The translations under genes and the position numbers were made by a program. Shown here piece by piece: positions 53,288 to 60,908 of a DNA stretch of 64,000 nucleotides. The DNA is taken from NCBI GenBank assembly GCA_963736685.1, contig CAVTPZ010000018.1:278650-342649 (forward strand), given 5' to 3'. The notes under the pieces were generated by a model that ran no database searches, had not been told where the DNA came from, and was given only the letters and a program-made list of their open reading frames with translations. Position 1 is the stretch's first letter. Each line of letters starts with the position of its first letter. The stretch is from DASUPK01 sp963736685. GTDB lineage: Bacteria > Actinomycetota > Thermoleophilia > Solirubrobacterales > 70-9.

Positions 53288-54898
53288 CTACCCGAGGGTT
53301 TCCCGCTGCACGTGCCAGGCGGACTGCACCGGGTCGAAGAAGTGCGGCGGCTCCTGGTAGCGGAGTCGGTCGTCGTAGTTGTAGTCCTTGATGTATCCGG
53401 TTCCCCCAGTCGTTCCGACCGCGCCGCGGAACTTCTGCGCGATCGCGCCGTTGACCGTGAGGGTCCCGAGACTCGAGCCGCAGTCGTAGTGGTCGACGAT
53501 GAAGGAGTGATCGATCGCGAGCAGCGCCGCGTCGATCTGAATGTTCGAGTTCGATCCGGTCCCGTTCACGCCGCTGTTGCATGAGCCCTTGGCGGTCTCC
53601 GAGCTGATCGCTCCGCTGGAGCAGCCCTGGTTGTTGCTCGGGCACACCGGGTGCTTCACTCGGATGAAGTTGTTGGCGACCAGGCCGAGCAGGTCGGCGG
53701 AGCTGCTGGAGCGCACGATGTCGTCATCGATGATCACGTCGTTCTCCGCGGCGATCGTGAGCTGCCCCGAGTAGGTGCCGTTGCTGTGGACGATCGCGTT
53801 GCCGCATCCCGAGGAGGCCGGATAGGTGGTGGTGAACGGCGAGTAGGACGAGGTGCAACCGACCCCGTTCTGGACGTAGACCACCCCGTCGGTCGGCACG
53901 GCGACAGAAGCGCCGCCGTTGATCGACATCGTGTTGCCGCTCAGGGTGATCCTCGTCTGGCCGGTGTAGGTGTAGCTGGGGCCGGCGATCGTCTTCAGCG
54001 ACCCGTTGGTGGTCGGCGGGGTGAGCACCGGGGCGGTGGTGGCGAACGGTCCGACGAAATTGGGGGTGCCCGTGCAGTTTTTGCCCGACTGCCAGCCTCT
54101 CGGCGGCGCGCTCACCTCGGTCACGTCCGCGGAGTTGCGACCGAAGCTCGGACTCCCGCACACCGCCAGGTCGTCGTTGGTGTGGAGCGGCCCGTCGATC
54201 TTGTCGCCGCCGACGAAGACGATCTGGTCGCAGAACTGGTTGTTCGTTCCCGGGATCGGCGAGTCCTCGCGACCGTCGCGCCGGAACTTGGTGCACTGGC
54301 TGTACGCACCGGTCAGGGCCGCGGAGGGGTTGGCGAAGCCGTAGGTGACCGGGTCTGAGGTCTCGAGCTGCGTGAAGTAGACGTAGTCGAGGAAGGTCGC
54401 CTGCTTGAAGGTTGTGACGATCGACTGCTTCTCGGTGCCGGCGTAGCCGATGGACCGGATTCGGAAGGTCCCGATGTTCGGGCCGCTCGACTCGAGCATC
54501 GACTGAGTCGGGTTGTTGGTATCGCAGATCGACTGGCCCGTCGCGGGCAACAGCTGGATCGCGTAGGTCGAGCCGTCCGTCGAGCCGGGCACCGGCCTGC
54601 GATTCGCCGTCGAGGTCTGCTGATTGACGGCGTTCGGGGTCGGCACGTTGGTACAGCGGGTCCAATACCCGCTGTCGTTGTTCAGGTGGTAGGTGTAGTC
54701 GGCGATCCCGGCCTGGGCGGCCGCGTAGGCGCGCTTCTGCTCGAGGTCGAGGGAGATCAGGCGCTGGTCGTCGTTGGTCGCCGCCAAAGCGGCCGTCACC
54801 AGCAGCGTGATCATGAGTACTGCGCCGAGGACGGCGATCAGCGTGTATCCGTCCTCGGGGCCGGCGAAGGCGCGAAGTCGCTTGCGGATCAGACGCAT
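53288..54898 (-). CDS. PilX-like large minor pilin
   Basis: The 536-residue protein begins with a prepilin-like leader (KRLRAFAGPEDGYTLIAVLG, helix to LLVTAALAATN) using Gly-Tyr instead of Gly-Phe and lacking the usual Glu5. A long extracellular part follows with many Cys and Thr/Ser/Gly-rich beta sequence (GDKIDGPLHTNDDLAVCG, NAIVHSNGTYSGQLTIAAEN, then DVIIDDDIV). This size and layout resemble actinobacterial PilX-family proteins placed beside PilV/PilW. It probably sits at the pilus tip and could bind surfaces. ATG 54898 overlaps the upstream gene by 10 bases. Confidence 0.75.
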   Translation of the reverse strand: MRLIRKRLRAFAGPEDGYTLIAVLGAVLMITLLVTAALAATNDDQRLISLDLEQKRAYAAAQAGIADYTYHLNNDSGYWTRCTNVPTPNAVNQQTSTANRRPVPGSTDGSTYAIQLLPATGQSICDTNNPTQSMLESSGPNIGTFRIRSIGYAGTEKQSIVTTFKQATFLDYVYFTQLETSDPVTYGFANPSAALTGAYSQCTKFRRDGREDSPIPGTNNQFCDQIVFVGGDKIDGPLHTNDDLAVCGSPSFGRNSADVTEVSAPPRGWQSGKNCTGTPNFVGPFATTAPVLTPPTTNGSLKTIAGPSYTYTGQTRITLSGNTMSINGGASVAVPTDGVVYVQNGVGCTSSYSPFTTTYPASSGCGNAIVHSNGTYSGQLTIAAENDVIIDDDIVRSSSSADLLGLVANNFIRVKHPVCPSNNQGCSSGAISSETAKGSCNSGVNGTGSNSNIQIDAALLAIDHSFIVDHYDCGSSLGTLTVNGAIAQKFRGAVGTTGGTGYIKDYNYDDRLRYQEPPHFFDPVQSAWHVQRETLG

Positions 54899-55599
54899 GG
54901 CAGGTTGTCCTGGTTCGGGAACTGGCCGGCGTTCTCCAGCCGCAGGTCGGCCGAGTCGGAGACCACCAGCGGCGAGTTCGGGTCGAACGTGGAGACCCCC
55001 TTGGTGGGTGAACTCGACATGGTCACCTTGACGATCGCGACCTTTGCCGCCTCCGTGGCGGTCAGCGGGACGGTGGTCGCCGACGTGTCCACCTGCCCGT
55101 TGACGAAGTCGAAGTACTGGAACATCCCGGCTGCGGGAGCCGAGACGTTGGTGAGCAGCGGCCGGGCGTTCCAACCCGCGATGGGCGTCCCGGAGAAGGT
55201 CCAGTTCGGGGCCGCGCCACCGGTGGCGGGGTAGACGGTCTCGCTCAGGGTCCCGCTGCTGAGGTTGATCACGTGCAGGTCCGGCGTCGGGCTGACGGTT
55301 GCGTCGCTCTTGGAGAGGAACTTGATCTGTGTTCCCGTGCTGCCACTCGCGGTCCCGTCTCCGATGACCGGGGTGATGCGAGGCGCGACGCAGGCGGAGT
55401 GAAGCTCCTGCATGACCCGGGTCAACACCGGACGGACCCGCTGGCTTGCGTCCACTCGCCTGTTGATCCGGTCCTGATTTCGGAGCGCCGTGGTGGTCAT
55501 CATCACGATTGCGGTCATCACGACCAGGGACGCGATCATCGTCATCATCAGCTCGACCAGGGTGAATCCGCTCTGTTCGCGCATCAACCTCATGGGCAT
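54889..55599 (-). CDS. PilW-like minor pilin
   Basis: The 236-residue protein has a class III-style leader and helix (REQSGFTLVELMMTMIASLV) with the Gly-Phe cleavage site and Glu5. The extracellular part is RVRPVLTRVMQELHSACVAP and beta-rich sequence ending LRLENAGQFPNQDNLPCV. This is the size and plan of PilW-type minor pilins that prime assembly. It overlaps both neighbours by 10 bases, so PilV-PilW-PilX are translationally coupled. Confidence 0.82.
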   Translation of the reverse strand: MPMRLMREQSGFTLVELMMTMIASLVVMTAIVMMTTTALRNQDRINRRVDASQRVRPVLTRVMQELHSACVAPRITPVIGDGTASGSTGTQIKFLSKSDATVSPTPDLHVINLSSGTLSETVYPATGGAAPNWTFSGTPIAGWNARPLLTNVSAPAAGMFQYFDFVNGQVDTSATTVPLTATEAAKVAIVKVTMSSSPTKGVSTFDPNSPLVVSDSADLRLENAGQFPNQDNLPCV

Positions 55600-56990
55600 G
55601 TCCCCGCCGGCTGGCTGCCCAGATAGACATCCAGGGTCGTCCCCGAGGTGCTGTGCACGGCCACCGAGCTCATGACGCGCCGGTCGGTCGCGGTCGAGTT
55701 GTTCGCGCAGACGTTGTAGGTCCCGTACGGCAGGCCGACGTCACCGTTCACCGGAATCTGCCCGTTGGTGTTGGTGTTGGTGGTCAGCGTTCGGGTGACG
55801 CCGCAACCGGTTGGGCTGCCGGCCTCGGTGACCGTCACGTCGCCGCCCGAGACCGGCGTACCGGGACTCAGCGAGCTCGAGCCGCTGTGCAGGGTGACGA
55901 GCAGGGAGGGAAGCTGGATGTAGCCCGGAGATGTGAGGTTCGCATTACCGCCCGGAGGCACCGTCGCGCTTCCGTATGCGCCGGTCGCGGTCGGGTCGGC
56001 CGTCGGATCGTTCGCGGTGCAGCTGCCCGCGTAGACCGTGTAGGCCGACGTGAAGGGGAAGAGATTCGTGCCCGTGTTGAAGGTCGTCTGCCGGGTGCCG
56101 CCCGCCGTCCCGAAGACCTTGACCTGGCTCATGCCGGATTGAGAGACCACGGCGGTGTCGGCCGTCGAGTTGACCAGGCTGCCCCCGTAGGTGCGAGTCC
56201 TGAACGTGATTCCCTGGATCGACCCCGGGCGGTCGTACTGAAGGTTCACCGTATTGGTGGCCTGATCGACCACGCTGACAGCCTCCGGCGCCGGCGCAAC
56301 ACCGTCGGGGTCCACCATCCCGGAAGCCGCTCCGCCGGCGGTCATCGAGTAATTCCCGGCGGGAAGGTTGCGCCACAGTACGCAACCGGTCGCTCCGGTG
56401 GTTCCGGTGAATGAACCCGCGCCGTTCCCGCTCAGCGTCACCCCGGAGATGCCGTTGCTGTTCGCGTCGTCGACCTGGACGAGCAGCGACCCGGAGTTGG
56501 GGACGAGCGACCCGTTCGGCGGCGAGATCACCGTGCCCGCGGTCACCGGCGTGTGCGTGCCGATCCCGGTCCAGGTGACCGACACCGACAGCTGCAGGTA
56601 GTCGCGGGATCCGGTGCCGGAGGCGCAGGTGTTGGTCGAGGCGGTCTCCGTGAGGAACTGAGTGCTCGAGCTGACCGAGTAACACGTCTGTCCTGTCGCC
56701 GGACAGCTCGCGCCGGACGCCAGCTCGGTGCCGTCTTCCATGACACGTCGCGTCGAGTTCCAGGTCGAGAGGTCCGCGATTCGCAGCGACCGGACCCGCT
56801 CGAGCTCCTGCTCCGCCAGGTCGTTGGCCTTGACGCGATGGCGCTCGAGGGCCGTGGCGCGGTTGCCAGCCGTCAGCGACATGTAGAGGCCGGCGGACGC
56901 GATGAGCAGAACCATCGACGCGACCAACACCTCGATCATGGTCACGCCGGATTGCTCTTCGCGAATTCTTTTCAGGATGGGCGATTGCAT
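55590..56990 (-). CDS. PilV-like minor pilin with large extracellular domain
   Basis: From ATG 56990 the 466-residue protein starts with leader and helix ILKRIREEQSGVTMIEVLVA (cleavage Gly-Val, Glu5 present). The PilV/GspI-like stalk follows (RVKANDLAEQELERVRSLRI). The rest is repeated beta modules with SpaA/carboxypeptidase-regulatory-like wording (LLVQVDDANSNGISGVTLSG, CVLWRNLPAGNYSMTAGGA, TLTTNTNTNGQIPVNGDVGL). PilV proteins are usually under 200 residues, so the added ~300 residues suggest a tip adhesin. It is the first gene of the PilV-W-X run. Confidence 0.8.
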   Translation of the reverse strand: MQSPILKRIREEQSGVTMIEVLVASMVLLIASAGLYMSLTAGNRATALERHRVKANDLAEQELERVRSLRIADLSTWNSTRRVMEDGTELASGASCPATGQTCYSVSSSTQFLTETASTNTCASGTGSRDYLQLSVSVTWTGIGTHTPVTAGTVISPPNGSLVPNSGSLLVQVDDANSNGISGVTLSGNGAGSFTGTTGATGCVLWRNLPAGNYSMTAGGAASGMVDPDGVAPAPEAVSVVDQATNTVNLQYDRPGSIQGITFRTRTYGGSLVNSTADTAVVSQSGMSQVKVFGTAGGTRQTTFNTGTNLFPFTSAYTVYAGSCTANDPTADPTATGAYGSATVPPGGNANLTSPGYIQLPSLLVTLHSGSSSLSPGTPVSGGDVTVTEAGSPTGCGVTRTLTTNTNTNGQIPVNGDVGLPYGTYNVCANNSTATDRRVMSSVAVHSTSGTTLDVYLGSQPAGTCP

Positions 56991-57086
56991 CGGTACACGC
57001 TCGTTCCATGCATCGGCACGCTTGCGGCCCGTGCCCATACCAAGATTTGATGTCGATGGCCGTTCGTACGAGGCGCCCGTGTGCGG

Positions 57087-57551
57087 CTAGCCCCAGTTCC
57101 CGCCGCTCGGGCAACCGCCGCGGTCGTTGCCGGCGGGAACTGTGCAGGTGAAGGCGATGGCCCCGGAGGAGTTCTTGGCGACCGTGAAGGTGTCGCCGGT
57201 CGACGCCGTGATCGTCAGGGTCCAGCTGTCGGCGGTCCCGCTCGCGGCGCTCACGTACGGCTTGGGCGGCGAGCCGGCGGCGGTCGGAATCGACCTGTCG
57301 ACCGCATTGAGGGCGGTGGGTGAGGCGGTCGAGTAGGAGCCGTCGTTGTCGCTTCCCAGCGTCTCAATGGCAATCCGGGACGTGTGCGCCATCTCCTTCG
57401 CACCGGAGTCGCTGGCCTTGTTGCGCTGGTTGAAGAACGCCGGAATCGCGATCGCCGCCAGGATCCCGATGATGACCATGACGGCCAGGACCTCGATGAG
57501 GGTGAAACCCTCCTCGCGACGGGCGATCCGCTTACTGAGCTTCTGCGACAT
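57087..57551 (-). CDS. Type IV major-pilin-like protein (pilin 3)
   Basis: The 154-residue prepilin has leader MSQKLSKRIARREEG and the mature helix FTLIEVLAVMVIIGILAAIA with Glu5. A short C-terminal beta domain ends in a Cys pair (FTCTVPAGNDRGGCPSGG). It is about 65-70% alike to the two tandem pilins upstream and has the same length. A sigma28-like promoter ends 8 bases before the ATG and there is no good ribosome-binding site, so the mRNA may be leaderless. It lies just upstream of the PilV-like gene. Confidence 0.92.
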   Translation of the reverse strand: MSQKLSKRIARREEGFTLIEVLAVMVIIGILAAIAIPAFFNQRNKASDSGAKEMAHTSRIAIETLGSDNDGSYSTASPTALNAVDRSIPTAAGSPPKPYVSAASGTADSWTLTITASTGDTFTVAKNSSGAIAFTCTVPAGNDRGGCPSGGNWG

Positions 57552-57558
57552 CCCTGGT

Positions 57559-57586
57559 GAATCGGGCCGCGGAGCGGAGGCCTTTA
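57559..57586 (-). promoter_or_regulatory. Sigma28-like promoter of pilin 3
   Basis: Reverse-strand TAAA (57586-57583, in GCTAAAGGCC) is followed after 16 bases by CCCGATTC (57566-57559). The spacing and both half elements resemble FliA/WhiG promoters and match the other pilin promoters. The start codon follows at 57551. Confidence 0.5.
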
Positions 57587-57613
57587 GCGAGTAACCGAAA
57601 ACTGTTGACGGCA

Positions 57614-57646
57614 AGAAAAAGAGGGCGGGCCCGAAGGCCCGCCCTC
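57614..57646 (-). terminator. Intrinsic terminator after pilin 2
   Basis: On the reverse strand GAGGGCGGGCC-TTCG-GGCCCGCCCTC forms an 11-bp stem followed by CTTTTTC. It lies ~29 bases past the pilin 2 stop and ends that transcript before the pilin 3 promoter. Confidence 0.9.
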
Positions 57647-57674
57647 GTGTTTACGCAGACTGGCCGGCGGGCGT

Positions 57675-58139
57675 TTAACCCCAATTGCCGCCGGTCGGGC
57701 AGCCACCCCGGTCGTTACCGGCCGGGACGGTGCAGGTGTAGCTCAGAACGCCGGTGCCGCTCTTGGCGATCGTGAACGTGTTGCCGGTCGGAGACGTGAT
57801 CGTCTCGGTCCAGCTGTTCGCGGTTCCGCTTGCGGCGCTGGCAAACGGCTTCGGCGGAGTGCCGGCCGCGGTCCTGACCGAGCTGTCGATCGTGTTGAGC
57901 GTCGTCGGGCTGACCGTGGTGTAGGAACCGTTGTTGTCAGTGGCGATCGTCTCCGCCGCCACCTGGCCCGTATGAGCCATCTCCTTGGCGCTCGAGTCGC
58001 TTGCCTTGTTCCTCTGGTTGAAGAACGTCGGGATCGCGATCGCGGCCAGGATTCCGATGATGAGCATGACGACCAGGAGCTCGATGAGGGTGAATCCCTC
58101 TTCGCGTGTGGCCATCCGCTCACGGAGCTTCTGGAACAT
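57675..58139 (-). CDS. pilA: Type IV major pilin, tandem copy 2
   Basis: The 154-residue prepilin has leader MFQKLRERMATREEG and helix FTLIELLVVMLIIGILAAIA with Glu5. The C-terminal disulfide loop is YTCTVPAGNDRGGCPTGG. A GGAGGG ribosome-binding site precedes ATG 58139. The gene is nearly identical to the copy at 58284-58748 except in one ~60-base block (57840-57898), the extreme 5' and 3' ends and one other base. It has its own sigma28-like promoter and a strong terminator, so it is a single-gene unit. Confidence 0.95.
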   Translation of the reverse strand: MFQKLRERMATREEGFTLIELLVVMLIIGILAAIAIPTFFNQRNKASDSSAKEMAHTGQVAAETIATDNNGSYTTVSPTTLNTIDSSVRTAAGTPPKPFASAASGTANSWTETITSPTGNTFTIAKSGTGVLSYTCTVPAGNDRGGCPTGGNWG

Positions 58140-58170
58140 CTTTTCTCCCTCCAAATCGTGGACTTGACCT

Positions 58171-58198
58171 TGATCGGATCCCGATCGCCAGGCCTTTA
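58171..58198 (-). promoter_or_regulatory. Sigma28-like promoter of pilin 2
   Basis: Reverse-strand TAAA (58198-58195, in GCTAAAGGCC) is followed after 16 bases by TCCGATCA (58178-58171). The resulting 5' leader is ~25 bases with a clear GGAGGG. No riboswitch lies here, unlike pilin 1. Confidence 0.55.
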
Positions 58199-58225
58199 GC
58201 CCATTGGCCAAAAAGCGCTGCTGGC

Positions 58226-58259
58226 GAAAAAAAGAGGGCGGGCCTGAAGGCCCGCCCTC
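58226..58259 (-). terminator. Intrinsic terminator after pilin 1
   Basis: Reverse-strand GAGGGCGGGCC-TTCA-GGCCCGCCCTC (11-bp stem) is followed by CTTTTTTTCGC. It ends the pilin 1 transcript ~25 bases after the stop. It is almost identical to the terminator after pilin 2, so the duplication unit included the terminator. Confidence 0.92.
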
Positions 58260-58283
58260 TCACACCAGATCGGCTAGCTGGGA

Positions 58284-58748
58284 TTAGCCCCAGTTTCCGC
58301 CGGTCGGGCAGCCACCCCGGTCGTTACCGGCCGGGACGGTGCAGGTGTAGCTCAGAACGCCGGTGCCGCTCTTGGCGATCGTGAACGTGTTGCCGGTCGG
58401 AGACGTGATCGTCTCGCTCCAGCTGTTCGCGGTTCCGCTTGCGGCGCTCGCGAACGGATGCGGGGGTGTACCCGCCGCCGTCAGGATCGACGAATCGATC
58501 GCATTCAGCGTCGTCGGGCTGACCGTGGTGTAGGAACCGTTGTTGTCAGTGGCGATCGTCTCCGCCGCCACCTGGCCCGTATGAGCCATCTCCTTGGCGC
58601 TCGAGTCGCTTGCCTTGTTCCTCTGGTTGAAGAACGTCGGGATCGCGATCGCGGCCAGGATTCCGATGATGAGCATGACGACCAGGAGCTCGATGAGGGT
58701 GAATCCCTCTTCGCGTGTGGCCATCCGCTCACGGAGCTTCAGAATCAT
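58284..58748 (-). CDS. pilA: Type IV major pilin, tandem copy 1 (riboswitch-controlled)
   Basis: The 154-residue prepilin begins MILKLRERMATREEG and then has the same mature helix as copy 2. It differs in about six residues, most clustered (for example AIDSSILTAAGTPPHPF against TIDSSVRTAAGTPPKPF). AAGGAG lies 7 bases before ATG 58748. The 5' leader of ~170 bases holds a cyclic-di-GMP-I aptamer, and a sigma28-like promoter lies ahead of it. PilD should process it, and PilB/PilT/PilC assemble and retract the fibre. Confidence 0.95.
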   Translation of the reverse strand: MILKLRERMATREEGFTLIELLVVMLIIGILAAIAIPTFFNQRNKASDSSAKEMAHTGQVAAETIATDNNGSYTTVSPTTLNAIDSSILTAAGTPPHPFASAASGTANSWSETITSPTGNTFTIAKSGTGVLSYTCTVPAGNDRGGCPTGGNWG

Positions 58749-58808
58749 TTTGATTCTCCTTATTCATGTCTCCGTGCCAGAGCCCCGTGGCCGTCGAAGT
58801 CGGTTGAC

Positions 58809-58900
58809 CCCGGTGGTAACCCGGCCGGCTCTGAGATCTCTCTCCGAGCCCCGTGGGTTTTGCGTCCCCGCCTCGCGACGGGTTTGCCTTTCTCACCGAA
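58809..58900 (-). promoter_or_regulatory. Cyclic-di-GMP-I (GEMM-I) riboswitch aptamer
   Basis: Read on the reverse strand the 92-nt segment has the conserved GEMM-I blocks in order. GGCAAACC is followed by hairpin CCCGTC-GCGA-GGCGGG with a GNRA loop. GGACGCAAAACC comes next, then a second stem-loop arm (GGGGCTC...GAGCC), then GGGTTACC. The ends TTCGGTG and CACCGGG pair as P1. Length and layout match the Vibrio Vc2 class. It lies between the pilin promoter and pilin 1. A second copy of CCACGGGGCTC downstream (58790-58780) could compete for the arm, suggesting the expression switch. Confidence 0.9.
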
Positions 58901-58927
58901 GGCCCTGGCGTTTCCTTTACGCGACCT

Positions 58928-58954
58928 CCATCGGCGCCACGCCGACCGCCTTTA
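58928..58954 (-). promoter_or_regulatory. Sigma28 (FliA/WhiG)-like promoter of pilin 1
   Basis: Reverse-strand TAAA (58954-58951) and GCCGATGG (58935-58928) are separated by 15 bases, an almost exact match to TAAA-N15-GCCGATAA. The predicted transcript start near 58920 lies ~20 bases before the riboswitch aptamer. Confidence 0.65.
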
Positions 58955-59022
58955 GCAAGTCCCTCAATACTGCTTAGGGCCTCGCACTCGTACGTGCGTC
59001 CAGCGACCGGGATACTCGGTCT

Positions 59023-59577
59023 GTGGAGACCATGGAGACCATCGACGGCGTCCGGCTCGCGATCCGGCCGATCGCCCCCGGCGACAAGTCGGCTCTCGTC
59101 GACAACTTCAGCCATCTCAGCGAGAAATCCGTCTACAGGCGCTTCCTGGCGCCTGTGAAGCGGCTGACGGCGAGCGAGCTCACCTACCTGACCGAGCTCG
59201 ACCACTCCGATCACGAGGCGCTGATCGCGATCACCGAGGACGCTGAGATCGTCGGTGTCGCACGGTACGTCCGCCAGGATGCCGACCCGAAGCGCGCAGA
59301 GGTCGCGGTGACCGTTCTGGACGCGTGGCAGGGGCGCGGGGTGGGGACGACTCTCCTCCACCTGCTGGCCCGTCGAGCGGCTGAGAACGGCATCACGCAA
59401 TTCACCGGCGTCTGCCTCGCGGAGAACCGGGAGATCCTCCAGCTGTTCGACGAGCTGGGCCCAACGACGCGCCACCCCGCCGATGGCGGGGTGACCGAGG
59501 TCGAGGTGACCCTGCCGACCACCGCGACGCACGCGATCCGCCCCGCTTTGCGGGCGGCAGCCAAAGCACGTCGATGA
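59023..59577 (+). CDS. GNAT-family N-acetyltransferase
   Basis: The ~184-residue protein has a GNAT core: GVRLAIRPIAPGDKSALVDN at the start, AEVAVTVLDAWQGRGVGTTL with the acetyl-CoA Q-x-x-G-x-G/A loop, and a C-terminal part FTGVCLAENREILQLFDELG. The N-terminal wording (SEKSVYRRFLAPVKRLTASE) resembles the GNAT domain of Pat-type protein acetyltransferases. The stand-alone form may acetylate proteins or small molecules. GTG 59023 and ATG 59032 are both possible starts. It interrupts the pilus locus on the opposite strand, between the pilins and pilC. Confidence 0.82.
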   Translation: METMETIDGVRLAIRPIAPGDKSALVDNFSHLSEKSVYRRFLAPVKRLTASELTYLTELDHSDHEALIAITEDAEIVGVARYVRQDADPKRAEVAVTVLDAWQGRGVGTTLLHLLARRAAENGITQFTGVCLAENREILQLFDELGPTTRHPADGGVTEVEVTLPTTATHAIRPALRAAAKARR

Positions 59578-59578
59578 C

Positions 59579-59674
59579 CGGCTTCGCCCTCAGATCGCGG
59601 CCACAAGCGGCCGCCCTTCATCAGTCGCGGCGGCTACGCCGCCGCTCCCAAATGGAGCGGCCTGGTGGCCGCTA
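59579..59674 (-). repeat. Repeat family 1, full copy D (reverse orientation)
   Basis: Read on the reverse strand it begins TAGCGGCCACCAGGCCGC, with TAG the pilC stop, and ends CTGAGGGCGAAGCCG. The closing stem GCGGCCAC/GTGGCCGC and the inner hairpins are kept. It fills the space between pilC and the convergent acetyltransferase. Confidence 0.75.
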
Positions 59675-60907
59675 GCGGATCTTGTCGTAGAGGCTGAACA
59701 GCGGCAGGTACATCGCGATCACGATGAAGCCGACCATGCCGCCGACCACCACGATCATCGCCGGCTCGATCAGCGAGGTGAGGGCCTTCACCTTGGTGTC
59801 GACCTCCGCCTCGTAGAAGTCGGCCACCTTCGTCAGCATGGCCTCGAGCTGGCCGCTCTCCTCACCCACAGAGACCATGTGCCCCACCATCGGGGGGAAG
59901 ACGTCGGCCTCCTCGATCGGGTGTGCGAGCGTTCCGCCGCTCTTGACGGAGGCGTATACCTCGTCCATCGCCTCCTCCACGGGGTAGCTCCCGGAGGTCT
60001 GGCCGGTGAGCTTGATCGACTCGAGCAGAGGGACGCCGGAGGCGACGGCGCCGGCGAAGGTGCGTGACCAGCGGGCCACGGCCGCCTTCTGGACGATGTC
60101 GCCGATGTGCATCGGCAGGCGGAGCTTCACGTGGTCCCATTGAGCCCGCCCCTTCTCGGTCTTCTTCCACTGGAAGAAGGCGACGGCAGCGACGACTATG
60201 CCGGGGACCCAGATGAACCAGTAGCCCTTGAGGAAGTTCGAGATGCCCACCATGACCTGTGTCAGCGTGGGAAGCGATGCGGACTCGCCCGGCTGATCCG
60301 CGACGGCCTGCTTGAAGGCGTCGGCGAAGATCGGGACGATGAAGATGACGACTGCGAGCATCACCAGGATCCCCGCGGTGAAGACGAAGGCGGGATAGAT
60401 GATGGCGGAGCGGATCTCGCGTTTGAGTGCATCGAGCTTCTCAATCTGGTACGCGATCCGCTCGAGGGCCTCATCCAGGCGTCCCGAGCTCTCCCCCGAC
60501 TCGACCATCGCCCGGAAGAGCTTGTCGAAGATCTGAGGCCGCCTGCCCATCGCGTCGGCGAGGGAGCTGCCGGCCTCCACGTCCTGACGGACCCCAGCGA
60601 TCGCCCCGGAGAGTCGCTCATCCTCCGTCTGGTCCTCGAGGGTGTAGAGCGAGCGCAGCATCGGCATCCCGGATGAGATCAGCGTGGCGAACTGGCGGGA
60701 GAACACTGCGAGATCGCGCATGTTGACGCTCCGGAAGCGGTCAAAGACCTTCTCCAGCCGCATCGCCTCGTTCTTCTCGGAGACATCCAGCACGATCAGG
60801 CCGCGCTCGCGAAGCTGTTCGCTCACCTGTCCCTTGGTCTCCGCATCGACCTCCCCGCGGGAGGGGACCCCCGCTACGTCTACGGCGCGGAATGCGAACG
60901 TGCTCAT
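59672..60907 (-). CDS. pilC: Type IV pilus inner-membrane platform protein PilC
   Basis: The 411-residue protein has an N-terminal segment (FAFRAVDVAGVPSRGEVDAE) and two T2SF domains: FSRQFATLISSGMPMLRSLY then RWSRTFAGAVASGVPLLESI, with VGHMVSVGEESGQLEAMLTK. It has membrane helices near residues 165-190, 215-240 and 375-400. It is the membrane platform on which the PilB and PilT ATPases act. It lies 1 base after pilT. Its stop is the TAG of a family-1 repeat. Confidence 0.95.
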   Translation of the reverse strand: MSTFAFRAVDVAGVPSRGEVDAETKGQVSEQLRERGLIVLDVSEKNEAMRLEKVFDRFRSVNMRDLAVFSRQFATLISSGMPMLRSLYTLEDQTEDERLSGAIAGVRQDVEAGSSLADAMGRRPQIFDKLFRAMVESGESSGRLDEALERIAYQIEKLDALKREIRSAIIYPAFVFTAGILVMLAVVIFIVPIFADAFKQAVADQPGESASLPTLTQVMVGISNFLKGYWFIWVPGIVVAAVAFFQWKKTEKGRAQWDHVKLRLPMHIGDIVQKAAVARWSRTFAGAVASGVPLLESIKLTGQTSGSYPVEEAMDEVYASVKSGGTLAHPIEEADVFPPMVGHMVSVGEESGQLEAMLTKVADFYEAEVDTKVKALTSLIEPAMIVVVGGMVGFIVIAMYLPLFSLYDKIR

Positions 60908-60908
60908 C

